A stretch of 43,212 nucleotides of DNA from Hysterium pulicare CBS 123377. Taxonomy: Eukaryota > Ascomycota > Dothideomycetes > Hysteriales > Hysteriaceae. Made by a program: the position numbers and the translations under genes. Below, in pieces: positions 43,130-43,212 of the stretch. Below the pieces are notes generated by a model. It ran no database searches. It was not told the DNA's origin and saw only the letters and a list, made by a program, of their open reading frames with translations. The stretch covers positions 1 through 43,212 of the forward strand of contig AJFK01000283.1 in assembly GCA_000467715.1 (NCBI GenBank), in the 5' to 3' direction. Numbering within the stretch: the first letter of the stretch is position 1; every line of letters begins with the position of its first letter.

Positions 43130-43212
43130 CGCGTATATTTTATCACAGTAGTTGTATTTTATAGAATTTTAAAAATTAAGGCAATTAATAATTATAGGAA
43201 TTAATAATTGCA
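43130..43212. repeat. AT-rich terminal sequence, inverted relative of the left-end minisatellite
   Basis: Ends in two short copies of an aattaataattata/gg-like unit. In reverse complement it reads attattaattcc repeats passing into aaaattctataaaatac. The left end passes from the same kind of unit into aaaattctataatatac at about 230-247. Cut by the window edge. Confidence 0.65.

Overview
The window looks like a stretch of filamentous ascomycete (Pezizomycotina) genome. The genes contain 47-66 base introns with GTRNGT-like donors and CTAAY-like branch points. The families are typical of fungal secondary metabolism: highly reducing polyketide synthases, a SAT4-type membrane protein, an FSH1 hydrolase, a DHA2 MFS transporter, a P450 and an alpha-oxoamine synthase. 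I see no operons, ribosome binding sites, rRNA, tRNA or CRISPR. Most of the window is a gene graveyard: families are recognisable but broken by in-frame stops, frameshifts and deletions. Many stops fit C-to-T or G-to-A changes, as expected from repeat-induced point mutation (RIP) or similar decay.

Layout. 1-235 is an AT-rich 16-base minisatellite, and an inverted-looking short relative closes the window (43160-43212). 237-3134 holds unrecognised eroded coding remnants. 3490-8800 (+) is a decayed gene of the Tc-toxin TcB/TcC type (SpvB, middle and Rhs-repeat regions), interrupted by a 121-base insert and an EcoRI-palindrome minisatellite. 9991-23516 is a decayed polyketide cluster: an SDR (-), an FSH1/LovG-like hydrolase (+), a truncated MFS transporter (-), a SAT4-like 7-TM protein (+) and a reducing PKS (KS-AT-DH-cMeT-ER-KR-ACP, +) that lacks its N-terminus.

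25400-29335 (-) is a second, much more deleted reducing PKS, converging on the first. Beyond it lie an alpha-oxoamine synthase (-), a P450 without its heme cysteine (+) and the C-terminal end of an AYR1-like SDR (+). This is a plausible second cluster that would join a polyketide chain to an amino acid and oxidise it. 32880-36026 holds nothing I can name.

36027-38677 (+) is a large fungal protein of unknown function, intact except for one stop. An ankyrin-repeat remnant follows. 39844-41652 (-) is the one fully intact gene, a three-exon trypsin-fold protease-like protein with a visible His-Asp-Ser triad. A degraded partial copy of its 5' part lies at about 42915-43080.

If both clusters were once active, PKS 1 would have built a reduced, methylated chain released by the FSH1 hydrolase, tailored by the SDR and exported by the MFS pump. 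PKS 2 would have supplied an acyl chain to the oxoamine synthase, with P450 and SDR tailoring. Neither set can be functional as read here, unless many of the breaks are assembly errors.
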